From: Candidatus Woesearchaeota archaeon
Lineage (GTDB): Archaea; Nanobdellota; Nanobdellia; SCGC-AAA011-G17; GW2011-AR17
DNA: 15,894 bases
NCBI GenBank assembly: GCA_003694495.1
Contig: RFJO01000073.1
Span: 1-15,894, forward strand
Direction: 5' to 3'
Below are positions 15,112-15,894 of the stretch, piece after piece (position 1 is the first letter of the stretch; each line of letters begins with the position of its first letter). The position numbers and the translations under genes are program-made. The notes below the pieces were generated by a model, which searched no databases, was not told where the DNA came from, and saw nothing but the letters and a program-made list of their open reading frames with translations.

Positions 15112-15894
15112 AATATTTATCCTGGTTGTTTTTATCCTAATGCTTTCTTATTTGGTAGAAGCGAAGACAGTTGAAGGTACAACATATAAAACTACTTATG
15201 ATGAAAACCTGGTAGAACATTTTGATTATACAGACTTAACCAACCAATATGAAACATCAAATGCGTTTAATTTTAAAAGTTTTAAAGAATTACAGTTTGT
15301 GCCTAGACCAGATGGCAGTTTGGAGTTGATTTATTCTAAGTCATCTAAAGTTTATAGGCTTGGATTTATTGCAGGGAATATATATGCTTCTAAAAAAATT
15401 AATGACAAGAAATTTGAAATAAGTGTTAAGGCAAACACTAAAAATCAAGCAATGTTTTATTCAACAAAAGGTTCGGTTAAAGGGTTAAAAGCGCCTAAGC
15501 TTGTTATGACATTAACTATGGCTAAAGAAGAGAACTTTCAAACTAAGCAAATAGATTATAAACCTGTGTTGGATGTCAGTACTGGCAAGTCTGGGTTGTT
15601 TTTTAATGCAAAAACTAGAGATGTTGTGTTTTGTGATGATTGCCAGTTGGATTATGATACTGGGACAAAGACACTAGATGTCAAAGGAAAGGCTTACTTA
15701 ACTAAAAGATATACTTACATAAATAAAATTAAGCCGTTAAGAAAAAGATGGGGGCTAAATTGGGTAAGGTATTTGAAGATTGATAAATCTCTTTATCCAA
15801 TTTTGCAAGACATGAACTTTATAAAATTTTCAAAAAATCTTGAAAAGTTGGTATATGATGAAACAAATGGTGAATATTTAAAACCAATCTTTAT
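15098..15894 (+). CDS. Sec-exported protein of unknown function, 5' part only
   Basis: An open frame runs from TTG 15098 to the window edge (265 codons plus two bases) without a stop. The first residues, M(TTG)-K-H-C-K followed by I-F-I-L-V-V-F-I-L-M-L-S-Y and then V-E-A-K-T, make a good signal peptide with cleavage after Ala22. Beginning at ATG 15140 would cut away most of it. The visible mature part is beta-rich and basic with no domain I recognise; it has one C-D-D-C motif and lysine-rich stretches near the edge. The start overlaps the preceding class III-like gene by 14 bases, as the giant gene overlaps its own upstream partner, so this may be the start of another large secreted protein. 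I see no clear similarity to the giant protein's N-terminus. Confidence 0.8.
   Translation, partial: MKHCKIFILVVFILMLSYLVEAKTVEGTTYKTTYDENLVEHFDYTDLTNQYETSNAFNFKSFKELQFVPRPDGSLELIYSKSSKVYRLGFIAGNIYASKKINDKKFEISVKANTKNQAMFYSTKGSVKGLKAPKLVMTLTMAKEENFQTKQIDYKPVLDVSTGKSGLFFNAKTRDVVFCDDCQLDYDTGTKTLDVKGKAYLTKRYTYINKIKPLRKRWGLNWVRYLKIDKSLYPILQDMNFIKFSKNLEKLVYDETNGEYLKPIF

Overview
The window looks like a piece of an AT-rich archaeal genome, most likely a DPANN lineage of the Woesearchaeota/Pacearchaeota type. The case rests on three things. Genes that open transcription units have a TATA-like box about 25 bases before the start codon and no Shine-Dalgarno sequence, which is the archaeal leaderless pattern. 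Two proteins begin with very short K-K-G-Q-I or K-R-G-Q-I leaders directly before a hydrophobic helix (archaeal class III signal-like), an N-terminus I associate with DPANN surface proteins. The proteome here is almost wholly exported or membrane-bound and carries unusual repeat architectures. The lineage is an inference; no marker gene (rRNA, tRNA, ribosomal protein) is present.

Layout. 60-2279 (+): surface protein with a MopE-type Asp/Cys metal-binding motif, Cys-rich repeats, two beta-sandwich-like domains, one membrane helix and a Gln-rich cytoplasmic tail. 2326-4287 (+): class III-signal-like anchored protein with a carboxypeptidase-regulatory-like beta domain. 4284-12320 (+): a 2,678-residue secreted protein, the centre of the window, ending in a 3D (MltA-like double-psi barrel) domain and an SGNH/GDSL hydrolase domain. 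12310-13092 (+): six-helix membrane protein. 13057-14205 (-): MFS transporter. 14278-15111 (+): a shorter paralogue of the 2326-4287 product. 15098 to the window end (+): the start of another Sec-exported protein, initiated at TTG and cut by the window edge.

Genes 2326-4287, 4284-12320 and 12310-13092 overlap and form one coupled unit; 14278-15111 and 15098 onward repeat the same arrangement (class III-like anchored protein followed by an overlapping Sec-secreted protein). The MFS gene lies between the two units on the opposite strand, and its 3' end overlaps the membrane-protein gene by 36 bases. There is no intergenic stretch over 72 bases and no sign of tRNA, rRNA, insertion sequences or CRISPR.

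Working model (inference): this locus builds an envelope or extracellular apparatus. The small anchored proteins may sit in or next to the membrane as partners for the giant protein, whose last third (two 12-cysteine modules, 3D domain, SGNH esterase) looks suited to cutting or de-esterifying a glycan. Finding peptidoglycan-hydrolase-like chemistry in a presumed DPANN archaeon, which should lack peptidoglycan itself, is the most interesting observation. It points to a target on another cell or to a reused fold.
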